From positions 24,671 to 88,670 of the forward strand of contig JARWMV010000061.1 of assembly GCA_030998015.1 (NCBI GenBank): 64,000 nt of DNA, read 5' to 3'. Under the pieces are notes generated by a model, which did no database searches, was not told where the DNA came from, and saw only the letters and a list, made by a program, of their open reading frames with translations. Shown here piece after piece: positions 46,727-59,105 of the stretch. Both the position numbers and the translations under genes were made by a program. This stretch comes from Ceratorhiza oryzae-sativae. Its lineage: Eukaryota; Basidiomycota; Agaricomycetes; Cantharellales; Ceratobasidiaceae. Numbering within the stretch: the stretch's first letter is position 1; every line of letters begins with the position of its first letter.

Positions 46727-47238
46727 TGTCATGGCCTAGACCATGAGCACGATTTTATTATGAATTTTCTATATTTTATAAACTTCCTTTTTTACAATGT
46801 TTTGGACAAGTCCTGTTTATTCAGATATATGCGCTTTATTTACCTTCATGTCACGTGACCTTGTTGTTGTTGACTCAATGTTTGGTGTTACCAGAATGTT
46901 CTGTAGTGACATGGCACTGTTAGCTTCTTATTGGTCCTGGTATTTGATTTGTACTGCCTCAGCCATGAATATATAAGGGAGAGTCTGAGAGCCTTAAGCC
47001 TCAGAACTCGACCTCCTGTCGTATCCCCTCTACTACCTGTGTGACTTACCAGTCCATAGTCCCTGCCCAGTCCTCTTGAGGACAAGTGCACTTACTACCC
47101 TACCTCCCTGCGTCTTATCGCACCCTCACTGCACGTCCCACTTTAGACGTTGTCAGTAAAGCCTCCGGCATTGCTGCCCATAGGCTTGTCATCACCACTT
47201 AGGTGTTTGATGTTACCGTTCAGGTTGTAGCTCTGACA
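46727..47238 (+). repeat. Gypsy A 5' LTR
   Basis: Begins TGTCATGGCC, ends GCTCTGACA. Differs from the 3' LTR at about four sites, three of them CpG-type transitions. Confidence 0.92.
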
Positions 47239-47605
47239 TTAGGTCAAGTTCTTCCTCATCACTCGGGATTGAGACGTACCCCTGTACTAGCCTACTGTGA
47301 AACAGAGAAAGGCTCGGACTGCATAATAATCAAAAGCGGAAAGAGACTATCCAGTAACAGGTGTCTACAAGGCAGACGGTACCTATCGCCCAACCCTAGG
47401 ACTCTTGTCCATCACTGCACGTGTTGCAGACAGCAAACTACCTGCTTGCAAAAAAGACGCTCTATATCACGCCCATCAAAGGCTTGTTGATTAGTTGTAG
47501 TCATTGTTCAACGCTAGGTAGCAGAGCAGCCACAGTGTTTGAGAGTGAAAATCCCGGCTTCAAGAGCACCCACCATACTTGTCCATCCCACTTCCCTTTT
47601 TAGCT

Positions 47606-48919
47606 ATGTCTGCACCAAACCCTGCCCCCGCTTGGATTCAGTTCGATGCCACTCAGATTCAAATACCCACTGATCCAGCCAACCTATTAGCATTCACCCA
47701 AACAATCAAGGACGCGCTGATCGCAATAAACAACAATCTGGCAGTATTCATCAATCAACAATCGGCTGAACTATCCACTATCAACACCACTCTCCAGAAC
47801 CACGATACAAGCCTATCTAACCTTGATACGAATGTAGTCGTGCTCCAGGCTGCAGTCCAAGCACCTGGTACAAGCACCTCTATTGCGCGTACTCGAGCAC
47901 CCAAGTTATTGGCGCCTGCTAAATTTGATGGTTCAGATAAAAACAAAGCGGTATCCTTCAGGGTTGCGGTGGCTCATTATTTGTGGACTTCCTATCCCTC
48001 TGCGACTGCTGATGAGCAGATCGCTTACATCATTTCCTGCCTGGATGGCAAAGCGCACAAATGGCTGGAACCCTATCTGGAAGATGACGTTATCAATGGC
48101 AATCCAGTCACTTGGCTTCACAATGTCAATGACTTCTGGACCCAATTTAACGCTTGCTGGAACGTTGCCAACAAAACCGAAAACTTCAGGGCAAAATTCA
48201 AATTGCTCAAACAAAAGAATTCGGTCCAAGAATACTTCAAAGACTTCCAGACATATTCCCAGGGCCTCGGCTACAATGACGCATCCCTTCGCGATCACTT
48301 CTATGATGGTCTCACAGTCAAAATCAAGGAATTCCTTGTGGCCCAAGACTATGATCATATGGCTGCCAATGTCACCCTGCAAACCCTTGCAGATAAGGCA
48401 CTCAGAATTGATCAGCGCATTGAGTCGTTCCAGGCACAAAATCCATCTTCCAAATCTTCCTCTTCCAATGTGGCTAGCACCTCTACCAAAGCTTCCACCT
48501 TGCCGTCAACAGCTCCTCCCAAAGGCCAGGCCAGGGAAAAGATGTCTGTTGGGGAAAAGGTGTACACGCTTGGTCCAGATGGTAAGGCTCGCAAAGGAAC
48601 AATCTTGTCTATAAACCGCAACACCAAAGGACAGTCGATTCCCACAATCAAATGGAATGACGGATCATCTGAGGAAACTACCTTCAAACAAATCCAAAAA
48701 GATTCGCATCCGATCGTCGCTGCTCCTCCAGCTCCCCAACTTGCTAAAGGATCAGGTCCAGGACCCATGGATCTTGACTCAGCAGGCAAAGGAAAAAAGC
48801 TGCTTATCTGCAATAACTGTGGAGGAAGAGGCCATATTGCAAGTGCCTGCCCATCCAAACCCTATTCAGGGCAAGGCGCCACTTTATCTGATGAGGAGTC
48901 GGAAAACGAGGACCTCTGA
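47606..48919 (+). CDS. Gypsy A gag
   Basis: 437 codons from ATG 47606 (MSAPNPAPAW), intact. Structural protein of the particle: helical N-terminal region, capsid-like core (FDGSDKNKAVSFRVAVAHYL, EYFKDFQTYSQGLGYND), basic linker and a CCHC knuckle CNNCGGRGHIASAC 30 residues from the end. Pol starts 35 nt downstream in another frame. No stop or frameshift. Confidence 0.88.
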   Translation: MSAPNPAPAWIQFDATQIQIPTDPANLLAFTQTIKDALIAINNNLAVFINQQSAELSTINTTLQNHDTSLSNLDTNVVVLQAAVQAPGTSTSIARTRAPKLLAPAKFDGSDKNKAVSFRVAVAHYLWTSYPSATADEQIAYIISCLDGKAHKWLEPYLEDDVINGNPVTWLHNVNDFWTQFNACWNVANKTENFRAKFKLLKQKNSVQEYFKDFQTYSQGLGYNDASLRDHFYDGLTVKIKEFLVAQDYDHMAANVTLQTLADKALRIDQRIESFQAQNPSSKSSSSNVASTSTKASTLPSTAPPKGQAREKMSVGEKVYTLGPDGKARKGTILSINRNTKGQSIPTIKWNDGSSEETTFKQIQKDSHPIVAAPPAPQLAKGSGPGPMDLDSAGKGKKLLICNNCGGRGHIASACPSKPYSGQGATLSDEESENEDL

Positions 48920-48954
48920 ACGCAGACGGAGCAAGCGTCTCAGAGGAACCAAAC

Positions 48955-51900
48955 ATGGACCTGGAAATTTATGCTGTAGATAACGTATCTCCTTTAAATA
49001 TATTCTTTATCGCATCTCCAGTCTAGAGAAGCTGTGCCAGAATTTTGCAGGACTCCGGCACCTGCAGCAGGACTCCTGCACTTTTTGGCCATTCTGGCAC
49101 TGGCACTGGCACTGGCTCGCTAGTTGCCGGAGTCCGTGCCAGAATTCTGGCAGGTGCAGGAGCATGCCAGAATCCCGGGACTCCTGCAACTGGCTATGGT
49201 CAGAACTCACCACATCAAGTTGTGTAATAGCTCATTAGATGCGCAGAAGAGAGAGCATTCCAATGATATAGAGCACGTTTCATACGAAATTCATTCTGGC
49301 AAATTTTACGCAGTTCTTTTGTTCGGGTCTTTGTGGCCAACATTTCCAGGGCCATAAACCTCACCACAATCTCTCGCAAAGTAGCTCATTAAATGCGCAA
49401 AAATCAGGAGATCACAGATATGTCATTTGCTCCGCGCAAAAAATTCGATAACGCATAGTTCGCTCCAAATTGATGCTCAGGAAATATTCTGGGAAATGTG
49501 CACATGCTATTTCACCACAAAGAAAGCTGTTTGAAGCTTATCCGACCAGCTAGCCTTTCTCCTGAGCTTGAAAAACCCCTACTGACATTATATCTAGTAA
49601 ATACATTGACTGGATAACTATGAACCGGGGTGTGTGCAGGCAAACTCACTGTCAACCCAGCAGAATCACTGCACATGGTCGGAAATTTATGTTATAAGCT
49701 TGTTCCAGATGTTTCAGGTACCTGAGATAGGGCAATAAGCATCCCTGAATCTGTCTGTGATACTAAGAAAGCCAGAATAGCACTGTGTGGGTGTCCATGG
49801 CGCATTTCAGGGAGTTTTCAGCATCAGGGGCGCTGTTCCCCCAGTTTCACCAGCTAAAACACCTTCAATCAGGCTGGTTTTTGGTATATAGAGTCCTTAT
49901 GATAATGCGCATCGACTCCGCGCAAGGGAGCGAGGTTTGCACGGCTGGTTTCACTAGCGCTTGTGGCGCTGTTCAGGGGTTTCCCCCATTATATCGCTGA
50001 TAACTTTCGATAAAAGCGTTCGTTTATTATGAAAATATGTGCATTCGATTCCTCTCAGTGAGACGAGTCGATTAGTATGTATATCGCCCCAATTAGAGCT
50101 CAGGATAGCGAGCTTGAACATCTGCGCATCCCCCTGAATATTTTTCTTAGACGATTCTGCGCCGATACTGCTCATTTCTTAACCGTTTGTAATCAAGTAA
50201 AGTACAATTTGATCCGCTGAATTTTGCGCATTTTATGAGTGCTTAATATATGCAATCCGTGGTGGTTGTGTACAGGTGACAATGTGCCAGTATTCAGGTA
50301 TGCAGGTATGCAGGTATGCCAGTACTGCAGGACTCCGCCTAGGACTCTGGCACCCTTGAGGCTATTCTGGCACCTGCACTGGCAACTGGCACGCCGGAAT
50401 TTGCTGGAATTTTAGCCAGAATTCTGGCAAGTTCTGGCTGCAGGAGCCTGGCACAGCACCCCTACTCCAGTCCAGACCGCTCCTGATAGTAAAAGCTTGA
50501 ATTGTATGAAGAGACTGCATGGATGGGCCATGATAGATTCAGGAGCTTCATCTTGCTTCATCCACCCACGCCTTGTCTCAGAATACAAAATACCAACTCA
50601 TAAAAAGAAAAACCCAAAAAAATTAAAAGTTATTGATGGTTGTGAAATCAGTTCTGGACTTGTCAATTCGGAATGTACATTTATATTAGAAATTGGTAGT
50701 CATAAAGAGGAGTTGGTTTGTAACGTAGCAGACATAGGAAGACATAGTTTAGTACTAGGAATGTCATGGCTCAAGTTACATAATCCTCATATTGACTGGC
50801 CTATAAAACGTGTTGATTTTAATTCTGCCTTTTGTATTAAAAATTGTGTTCCCACGCCAAATGTAGTCTTCAGTAATATTGGTGGTCATTTGGATCCGTT
50901 TGAATCTGACCTTGGAGGTGTCAAGGTATTCCAACCTCTTGAAGGCATCCAAAGGGACCCTGGAGGTGTCGTGGCTTCAAAACCACTTGAAGGCATCCCA
51001 GTCGAATACCAAGACTATTCGGATGTTTTTGCAGACGATGATGTGGTGACAGAATTACCTCCCCATTGTCCATACGATCTGGAGATAGTCCTCCAAGATT
51101 CCCAAAAACCAGTTAAAGGACCTGTATATCCCTTATGCCCTTCGGACGATGAAGAACTTCACTGGATACTCAAAGAGCAGCTTGACAAAGGATTAATTAG
51201 ACCATCCAAGTCACGTTATAGCTCCCTGGTGATCTTCGTACCCAAAAAGAATGGCAAAAGGAGAATGTGTGTTGACTACCGTGCGCTTAATGAAAATACA
51301 GTTAAAAACTTGTACCCCATTCCACTAATATCTACGTTGGTGGAAAAATTACAGGGTGCACAAGTTTTCACTACCTTGGATCTGAAATGGGGTTATAATC
51401 TTGTTCAGATTAAGGAAGGCGACGAATGGAAAACTGCGTTCAAAACAAAGTACGGCCTGTTCGAATACCTGGTAATGCCATTTGGACTATGCAACGCTCT
51501 GGCCGCGTTCCAGAACTTCATGAATGAAATCTTCCAAGATATTCTAGACGTCTACGTAATTGTATACCTAGACGACATCCTTATATTCTTGAAAAACTTG
51601 GAAGATCACGCCAAGCATGTTGCAGAAGTACTATGCCGATTAAGGCTTCACCAACTGTACTGCAACTTGTCTAAATGCGTGTTCAATGCTCCTGAAGTGG
51701 AATATCTAGGCGTCATTGCTAACGGCAAAGGAGTCCGAGCTAACCCGGCAAAAATCACAGAAGCGGTGAATTGGGCAACACCAAAAACCGTGAAAGGTGT
51801 TCAGGAATTCCTAGGATTTGTGAACTACTACCGCAAATTCATTGAGGACTTTGCTGGACGAGCATATCCGCTCTACCAATTACTCCACAAAGAAAATCCT

Positions 51901-53898
51901 TGGCGGTGGGGTCAAAACGAAGAAAGCTCATTTAACATTCTTAAAAGAGCCCTAGTAGAATCCCCCATCCTCATCCAACCTGACGTCACCAAGGAATTCA
52001 CCCTGGAATGTGACGCTTCTGACTACGCCACTGGTGCAATCCTCAATCAGTTAGGCAAGGACGGAAAACTACATCCAGTGGCATTTTATTCCAAAACCCT
52101 ATCACCAGCCGAATGTAACTATGATATACATGACAAAGAGTTGCTGGCAATGATAAGGGCATTCAAAGAGTGGCGTCACTTGCTTGAAGGATCAGTAATC
52201 CCAATTAAAGTACTGTTGGATCACAAGAACTTAGAATTCTTCCAGACAAAAAGGGAACTGAATCGAAGACAAGCAAGGTGGATGGGATTCCTAGCTGATT
52301 ATAATTATAGGATCAAATACTGCTCAGGGGCACAAAATGGCAAAGCGGACATCCTCTCCCGTCGAGAAGACCTCCGGGAACAGGCACTTAAAGAGGGGGG
52401 TGAAATCCTGCCGCTTATCAGCCCCAAGCTTTTCATTTTGGCAATTCTGACCAACCACTCCCTCAATGACATGATAAGGGATGTGTTACCAGACGACAAG
52501 TCCATATCTAAAATCCTCAAGTCCCTCGAGGAAAACATTCTGGTTAAAGGCTGGCGTCTTGAAAATGACTTGCTGTACTATCACGACCAAATCTATGTAC
52601 CAAGCAAGTTAGAAATCAGACGTGCAGTAATAGAAAGCCGGCATGATAATCCTGCAGCAGGGCACCCAGGGCACTTCCGAACCTTAGATCTTGTATCAAG
52701 GGATTACTATTGGTCGGGAATGAAAAAGTCCATTGTCAAATATGTCCAGGCATGCGACTTGTGCATCTGCAACAAGCATTCAAATCAGGCTCCTCCGGGT
52801 TTACTCCAACCTATAGACTTACCCAATAAACCCTGGGAGGAAATCACTTACAACCTGATTGTCGGATTGCCAATGTCTGAAGGTTATGATGCGATACTCA
52901 CAGTGGTTGATCGTTTATTGAAGATGGTGCACTTTATACCAACTCACTCAAACGCCACTGCGGTAGATGTCGCAAACCTGTTTGTAAACTTTGTCTGGAA
53001 ACTACATGGACTTCCCCGAAAAACAATCTCTGACCGCGGCCCCAACTTCAATGCCAAATTCCTACGCCAAGTGTACAGTTGCCTTGGTATAGAGCCACAT
53101 TATTCCACAGCCTACCGACCACAGGTAGACGGTCAAAGTGAAAGACTCAACCAGTTCATCGAAATCTATCTGCGTCATTATATAAACCATCGGCAGACAG
53201 ACTGGGTTGCTGCACTACCTCTTGGGGAATTCATGTATAACAATGGGAAACATGCTGGATCAAAACATACTCCGTTCTTTGCCTGCTATGGCTACAATCC
53301 AGACTTTACGGTTGGAAATACCAAAGGAAGCAGTGTCCCTCAAGCCGATGAATATGCCGATCACCTCAAAACTATCCATGAAGAGGCTAAGGCTGCACTC
53401 ACAATTGCAAATCGCACTCACTCAGAATACTACAACTGAAAGCATCGTGAGGCAACCAAGATCAAAGTAGGCTCAAAGGTTTTCTTAGACGGATCAAATA
53501 TCAAAACCATCCGACCATCCAAGAAGTTGGATAATAGGCGCTTCAGTCCCTACAAGGTTGTTGAACAAATCAGGAAATATACATTTAAATTGGATTTGCC
53601 CAAGTCCATGAAAGTATACCCGGTTTTCCATACCGCCCTCCTGTATCCAAAACCAGTGGACGATTACCAAAGGGACCCTGCCCCAGTACCCACAGTAATA
53701 ACCCCTGAAGGAGAGGAACAATATGAAGTGGAGCGTATCCTGGACTCATGCAAAGTTGGTCGGAGACTCGAATATTATGTCAGCTGGAAAGGCTACGGTG
53801 CAGAAGAAAATAGTTGGGAACCTAAAGCCCATCTCAAGAATGCACTGGAAGCATTATCCAATTTCCACCAAGATCACCCTGACGCGCCCAGGCCTTAA
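48955..53898 (+). pseudogene. Gypsy A pol polyprotein, split by a hAT-like insertion and one TGA
   Basis: ATG 48955 (MDLEIYAVDN) begins the typical pol N terminus, cut at 49023 by the inserted element. It resumes at 50473 in frame. Domains after that: protease WAMIDSGASSCFIHP (50522), RT VYLDDILIF (about 51570), RNase H LECDASDYATGAIL, integrase zinc finger (HDNPAAGHPG, CDLCICNKHSNQ), DDE core (LIVGLPMSEGYD, DRGPNFNAKF, AYRPQVDGQSE), and a chromodomain (EVERILDSCKV, YYVSWKGYGAEENSWEP) ending at 53898. One TGA at 53437-53439 lies between integrase core and chromodomain. Catalytic residues are intact, so this copy was recently active. Confidence 0.87.
49024..50464. mobile_element. hAT-like non-autonomous element, 1441 bp
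   Basis: Flanked by the 8-bp duplication CTCCAGTC (49016-49023, 50465-50472). Ends TAGAGAAGCTGTGCCAG and, reverse-complemented, TAGGGGTGCTGTGCCAG: 17-bp inverted repeats in the hAT style. Subterminal regions are packed with short CTGGCA / TGCCAG and GCAGGA motifs in both orientations (49030-49200, 50290-50455), typical of hAT transposase binding regions. No transposase frame. Confidence 0.85.
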
Positions 53899-53909
53899 TG
53901 GGGGGGAAG

Positions 53910-54421
53910 TGTCATGGCCTAGACCATGAGCACAATTTTATTATGAATTTTCTATATTTTATAAACTTCCTTTTTTACAATGTTTTGGACAAGTCCTGTT
54001 TATTCAGATATATGCGGTTTATTTACCTTCATGTCATGTGACCTTGTTGTTGTTGACTCAATGTTTGGTGTTACCAGAATGTTCTGTAGTGACGTGGCAC
54101 TGTTAGCTTCTTATTGGTCCTGGTATTTGATTTGTACTGCCTCAGCCATGAATATATAAGGGAGAGTCTGAGAGCCTTAAGCCTCAGAACTCGACCTCCT
54201 GTCGTATCCCCTCTACTACCTGTGTGACTTACCAGTCCATAGTCCCTGCCCAGTCCTCTTGAGGACAAGTGCACTTACTACCCTACCTCCCTGCGTCTTA
54301 TCGCACCCTCACTGCACGTCCCACTTTAGACGTTGTCAGTAAAGCCTCCGGCATTGCTGCCCATAGGCTTGTCATCACCACTTAGGTGTTTGATGTTACC
54401 GTTCAGGTCGTAGCTCTGACA
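53910..54421 (+). repeat. Gypsy A 3' LTR
   Basis: 512 bp, directly after the polypurine run and followed by the GTTAG duplication. Confidence 0.92.
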
Positions 54422-54457
54422 GTTAGCACTTGCCTCAGATAATGGTTAATGGGCAAC

Positions 54458-55766
54458 TGTTACAGGTCAGGGTACACTTGGATATCTAGAGCTTAAGCAA
54501 ATGTAGATATGTTAGTATACACTAATCATACTCAATACTTCTTAGACTAGAGTAAGAAGGCTCAAAGTAGTTGCAATGCAATCAAGTAACACTCAAGGTA
54601 GTCTTAATCTTTCACAGTGTAAACTGACTAATTTATAGGTATAAAGAGCAAGACTACTATGCTCAGGTTCCCTTAGATATCTTAAATGTAGTTCAGCCCT
54701 AGTCACTTGGACTAACTGATACTAAGCTTAATACTAAACTTAAGCAATAGCTTATAGGATAGATGGTGGGCTGCCTAATGCGTGTACTTCCTCAGCTACA
54801 GGTACTTAGATTTCCCCTAATAGCTGGTACTTAATGTCACACTCAATCAGGCAATATTGTATCCTTATATATCTCTGTATATAAGATACAACGAATCAGA
54901 CAGTATATAACTAATATGGTACTTTATTCCTCAGTACTAGTTATATAAGAAATCACACACAGACAAGAGAAATAGAAAGAGAAAAAGAAACCAATAACCA
55001 GTCTGGGTTGAGTAGAGGAGTGAAGGTGGTCTGGAAGGGCCTCAGAGGAGGTCCTTTTATACCCTGAGGAGGGCATTCCAGAGCCAAATAGATACATGCA
55101 TGCCAGTGCAATCATCAAAAGAGGGTACTGCTATACTTGGGGTACACCCTAGCCCAGTATAGGATAAGAGAGTAAAGACAGGGTGTGGATCAAAGGCATT
55201 GATGCATCTGAGACCTGCTATTGGCTTGTAGATCATATTATCATAGTATATACATGTAATGAATGGAGGCTACATCTCAGTGAGTCATAAAGTGAGTCAG
55301 AGAAGCTTGTGGATCAATTTGGAAGGCTCTCCTGACTCACTGGAGTCATTAGATCTTGATTGATGGACCTGTAGGATTCTAATAATCTTCAGACTGTTCC
55401 AGTGCAAGGATCTGGTGGATTGCAAGGATCTTTGGGCAGCAGATACCGCTGAAGATTAGCTATCAATAGAGCATAAGATTGCCTTGATAGCGTAAGCAGT
55501 TGCCAAGATATGAGCAGTGCAATGTTGTAATCAATATCTCCTGATAAGAGGAAATATCACAACCTCTATATCTCTCTGAGTTCTTAAGATAAAATCATGA
55601 TAAAATATGCTTTGGAAAGAGGAGATTTTGTACTATTTAATGGAACACAAACAGTACAACTTCAGATGCATACAAATTCATTTAATTTCAAGAAAAATTA
55701 CAGAGGCATTGCTTGAGGTTGGCAGAGCAGACTAAAATAATAGAAAGATGTTAGTGATCCATAACA
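54458..55766 (-). mobile_element. LTR of the TGTTATGG family
   Basis: Reverse copy of about 1.31 kb, ends TGTTACAG / CCATAACA, beginning 31 bp after the right duplication of Gypsy A. The 5-bp flanks do not match. Partly CpG-decayed. Confidence 0.8.
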
Positions 55767-56277
55767 TTCACACATTCTGAATGTACCCCATGTCAAGCAT
55801 TCTAAATGGTGCCCATATGGCACAGTTGGGTCATGACATGCTAAATAACAGTCAATGTTGGAGGATGAAACAAATGGGTGAAAAAACAACCTACTTAATG
55901 AGGGCTCTGAGACCCAAAATCACCATTGTCTCACCCCCCCTCATTGCATTCAACTAACCTTATCCAACCCCATGCCCCTGACCCACTCTGACACCCATGC
56001 AACAAGACCAACCACCATGCCAGCTGACACAGACTCTCTCCTTGTGCAAGCATGCTGGCTCACTTGTACTGTTGACATGTGGTGGGCTGGAGCCAATGTT
56101 GTGGCAACCAGCAAAGAGATGGACTCAGCATCTGACAAGCAGCTTGCTGAGTTGTGTGAGAGTGCAGCTTGAAGGTAAGTTTGTTACTGGTCACTTGTAA
56201 CTGAAAGATAACATTTTTACTCACAGAAAGGCTTAGCTTATCAAGCTTGTTGACCACTTGAACACCTGGGAGCCTGG
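55767..56277. other. Unassigned spacer
   Basis: CpG-poor sequence between an LTR and Gypsy D. Short frames (about 55972-56172) have no recognisable domain. Confidence 0.3.
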
Positions 56278-57792
56278 TGTCATGAACTGACATGCATACA
56301 TCCATTCTATAATATTTTCTTGATTTCTTTACATTTTATGATATCATTTTCAAACATACTTGCCTTTTATGGTATATCTGTGTCACATGACTCAAAGGAT
56401 GTTCCAGACTGGTGACTGAGATGTATTTCAACTCTGATGTGAAATTCTGCAGCTCCACAGTTGCTTCTATCTCCTATTGGTCATGACTCACTGTATGGAC
56501 TTGTTTGTTATGATGTGGCTTGTATCATGTATATAAACTGGGTCAAGTTTGCAGAGGACTCCTCAAGAACTTGACCTCTTGTCAAATACAAATTCTTTTC
56601 TTACTATTTTCTTGTCACCTGACTTGTTGTTGTTGACATCAGGTCAAGTTCTTTTCAATTGTAAGTCTCAGTGTTGTCTGGGATACATCTGGAACACTGT
56701 TGGTGTTGTCTCAAAATAACACTCCATTGCCTTCCCCAATCCTACTCCACCTATCCACAGCCACAAGACATTGTTGCCCTATAAGTGCCACTGTGAAACC
56801 TTGCATACCTATATCAGTTGAAGCGCTATTGGTCCTTGTGGATGCGGCTGCTCACTGACAAAAGGTTGGGTCCCTCACACATTGTAAAAAGCTTTGGTTC
56901 TCTAATCTCTTTTGTCAACAAGAGGTGGGGTTGCTCATTGCCCTTAAGTAGCTGAGCAACAGAGGTAACCTTCCTGTTCCAATAGACTCAGGAAAGGGTC
57001 TATTTTTCTTCCTGTCCTATCTTGCTTGCTCAAGTATGTCTCTGATGGAACACATGGCCCTCAGTGGCACAACCTTTTACAGAAGACCAGCACTGCCAAT
57101 TGTGTGGGTGGTTCAGACACCTGTCTATCCACTGCTTCACCCTCAACTTGGTTGAAGACATCCTTGAAGAGGCTGGGTGCATCAATTTTAACCATGTGAA
57201 AATTGTCAAAGTCTGTCCCCAGAAAGTTGGACAAGCCCAACAAGCCTTTGTTACCAAGCCAGGTGCCCCTGAGTGCAAAATTTGCCATTGGGCAAATGGA
57301 GCCACTTTCCCAGTGCACTGCCCTTACTGTCCTAACAAGGACAAATTCTTATAATACTACATCATCCCCCATCACCAGCTATAAGCTGGAGAACCTTGGC
57401 AAACAAATCCTTTGTCACCTACTAGATACCATTGAAAATTTCCAAGACAGGTATTGTCATTACTGTAATAAGTACAAAGAAACCTGTGAGAAACTTCACA
57501 AAGCCAAGGCCTGCTGCGCATACCTCATTGAGCAGTTGCATGAACACCAGGAGGACTATCTATCCCTCCTCCACAACCATCTTGAACTACAAGCACTAGT
57601 CCAAGAAACAACTGCACCCCACAAGTATGCCTTCCCTACCTTCTCAACTCCTTCAGACCTCCCTCATCCCCTCTTTCTAAGTGGCACAGGCTTGCCAATT
57701 CAGGAAGAAGCACCCCTTCCAGCAGCCCAAATCAATTTTCCCCAAGGAAGCACTCCTTTGGGACCAAACTAAACTAAAGAGGGTGGTACCAC
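56278..57792 (+). mobile_element. Truncated Gypsy element D (5' LTR, leader, extra ORFs)
   Basis: LTR 56278-56638, leader, and the ORF pair seen in B and C: first frame 57064-57354 (CQLCGWFRHLSIHC, CKICH, CPYCP), second frame 57203-57772 (189 codons, uninterrupted). The element stops at 57793 where a 1.3 kb LTR begins; gag and pol are absent. Confidence 0.75.
57203..57772 (+). CDS. Gypsy D second leader ORF (coiled-coil protein)
   Basis: Open for 189 codons although the element is truncated and CpG-poor. Contains KETCEKLHKAKACCAYLIEQ, a likely coiled coil, and a Pro-rich end. Homologous to the second frames in B (36599-36090) and C. Non-ATG first codon. Function unknown. Confidence 0.45.
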   Translation: MSKSVPRKLDKPNKPLLPSQVPLSAKFAIGQMEPLSQCTALTVLTRTNSYNTTSSPITSYKLENLGKQILCHLLDTIENFQDRYCHYCNKYKETCEKLHKAKACCAYLIEQLHEHQEDYLSLLHNHLELQALVQETTAPHKYAFPTFSTPSDLPHPLFLSGTGLPIQEEAPLPAAQINFPQGSTPLGPN

Positions 57793-59105
57793 TGTTATGG
57801 ATCACTAACATCTTTCTATTATTTTAGTCTGCTCTGCCAACCTCAAGCAATGCCTCTGTAATTTTTCTTGAAATTAAATGAATTTGTATGCATCTGAAGT
57901 TGTACTGTTTGTGTTCCATTAAATAGTACAAAATCTTCTCTTTCCAAAGCATATTTTATCGTGATTTTATCTTAAGAACTCAGAGAGATATAGAGGTTGC
58001 GATATTTCCTCTTATCAGGAGATATTGATTACAACATTGCACTGCTCATATCTTGGCAACCACTTATGCTATCAAGGCGATCTTATGCTCTATCGATAGC
58101 TAATCTTCGGTGGTATCTGCTGCCCAAAGATCCTCGCGATTCACCAGATCCTTGCACTGGAACAGTCTGAAGATTATTAGAATCCTACAGGTCCATCAAT
58201 CAAGATCTAATGACTCCAGTGAGTCAGGAGAGCCTTCCAAATTGATCCAGAAGCTTCTCTGACTCACTTTATGACTCACTGAGATGTAGCCTCCATTAAT
58301 TACATGTATATACTATGATAATATGATCTACAAGCCAATAGCAGGTCTCAGATGCATCAATGCCTTTGATCCACACCCTGTCTTTACTCTCTTATCCTAT
58401 ACTGGGCTAGGGTGTACCCCAAGTATAGCAGTACCCTCTTTTGATGATTGCACTGGCATGAATGTATCTATTTGGCTCTGGAATGCCCTCCTCAGGGTAT
58501 AAAAGGACCTCTTCTGAGGCCCTTCCAGACCACCTCCTCCTCCTACTCTTACTCAACCCAGACCAGTTATTGGTTTCTTTTCTCTTCCTATTTCTCTTGT
58601 CTGTGTGTGATTTCTTATATAACTAGTACTGAGGAATAAAGTACCATATTAGTTATATACTGTCTGATTCATTGTATCTTATATACAGAGATATATAAGG
58701 ATACCATATTGCCTGATGGAGTGTGACATTAAGTACCAGCTATTAGAGGAAATCTAAGTACCTGTAGCTGAGGAAGTACATGCATTAGGCAGCCCACCAT
58801 TTATCCTATAAGCTATCACTTAAGTCTAGTATTAAGATTAGTATCAGTTAGTCCAAGTGACTAGGGCTGAACTACATTTAAGATATCTAAGGGAACCTGA
58901 CCATAGTAGTCTTGCTCTTTATACCTATAAATTAGTCAGTTTACACTGTGAAAGATTAAGACTACCTTGAGTGTTACTTGATTGCATTGCAACTACTTTG
59001 AGCCTTCTTACTCTAGTCTAAGAAGTATTGAGTATGATTAGTGTATACTAACATATCTACATTTGCTTAAGCTCTAGATATTCTAGTGTACCCTGACCTG
59101 TAACA
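57793..59105 (+). mobile_element. LTR of the TGTTATGG family, complete
   Basis: About 1313 bp, TGTTATGGATCAC to CCTGTAACA. TATA-like ATAAAAGG near 58500. No matching 5-bp flanks, so it may be a recombination product or one end of a lost element. Confidence 0.8.

Larger units (their letters stand above)
46727..54421 (+). mobile_element. Gypsy element A, chromodomain-type, young insertion
   Basis: Two 512 bp LTRs (46727-47238, 53910-54421) with about four differences noted by eye, and target duplication GTTAG at 46722-46726 and 54422-54426. TATA at 46970-46977, predicted RNA start near 47003, primer-binding site 47241-47252, polypurine tract 53900-53909. Gag and pol are long frames. Pol is split by a 1441 bp hAT-like element, and a TGA lies at 53437-53439. 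CpG content is normal, unlike its surroundings. Confidence 0.92.
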
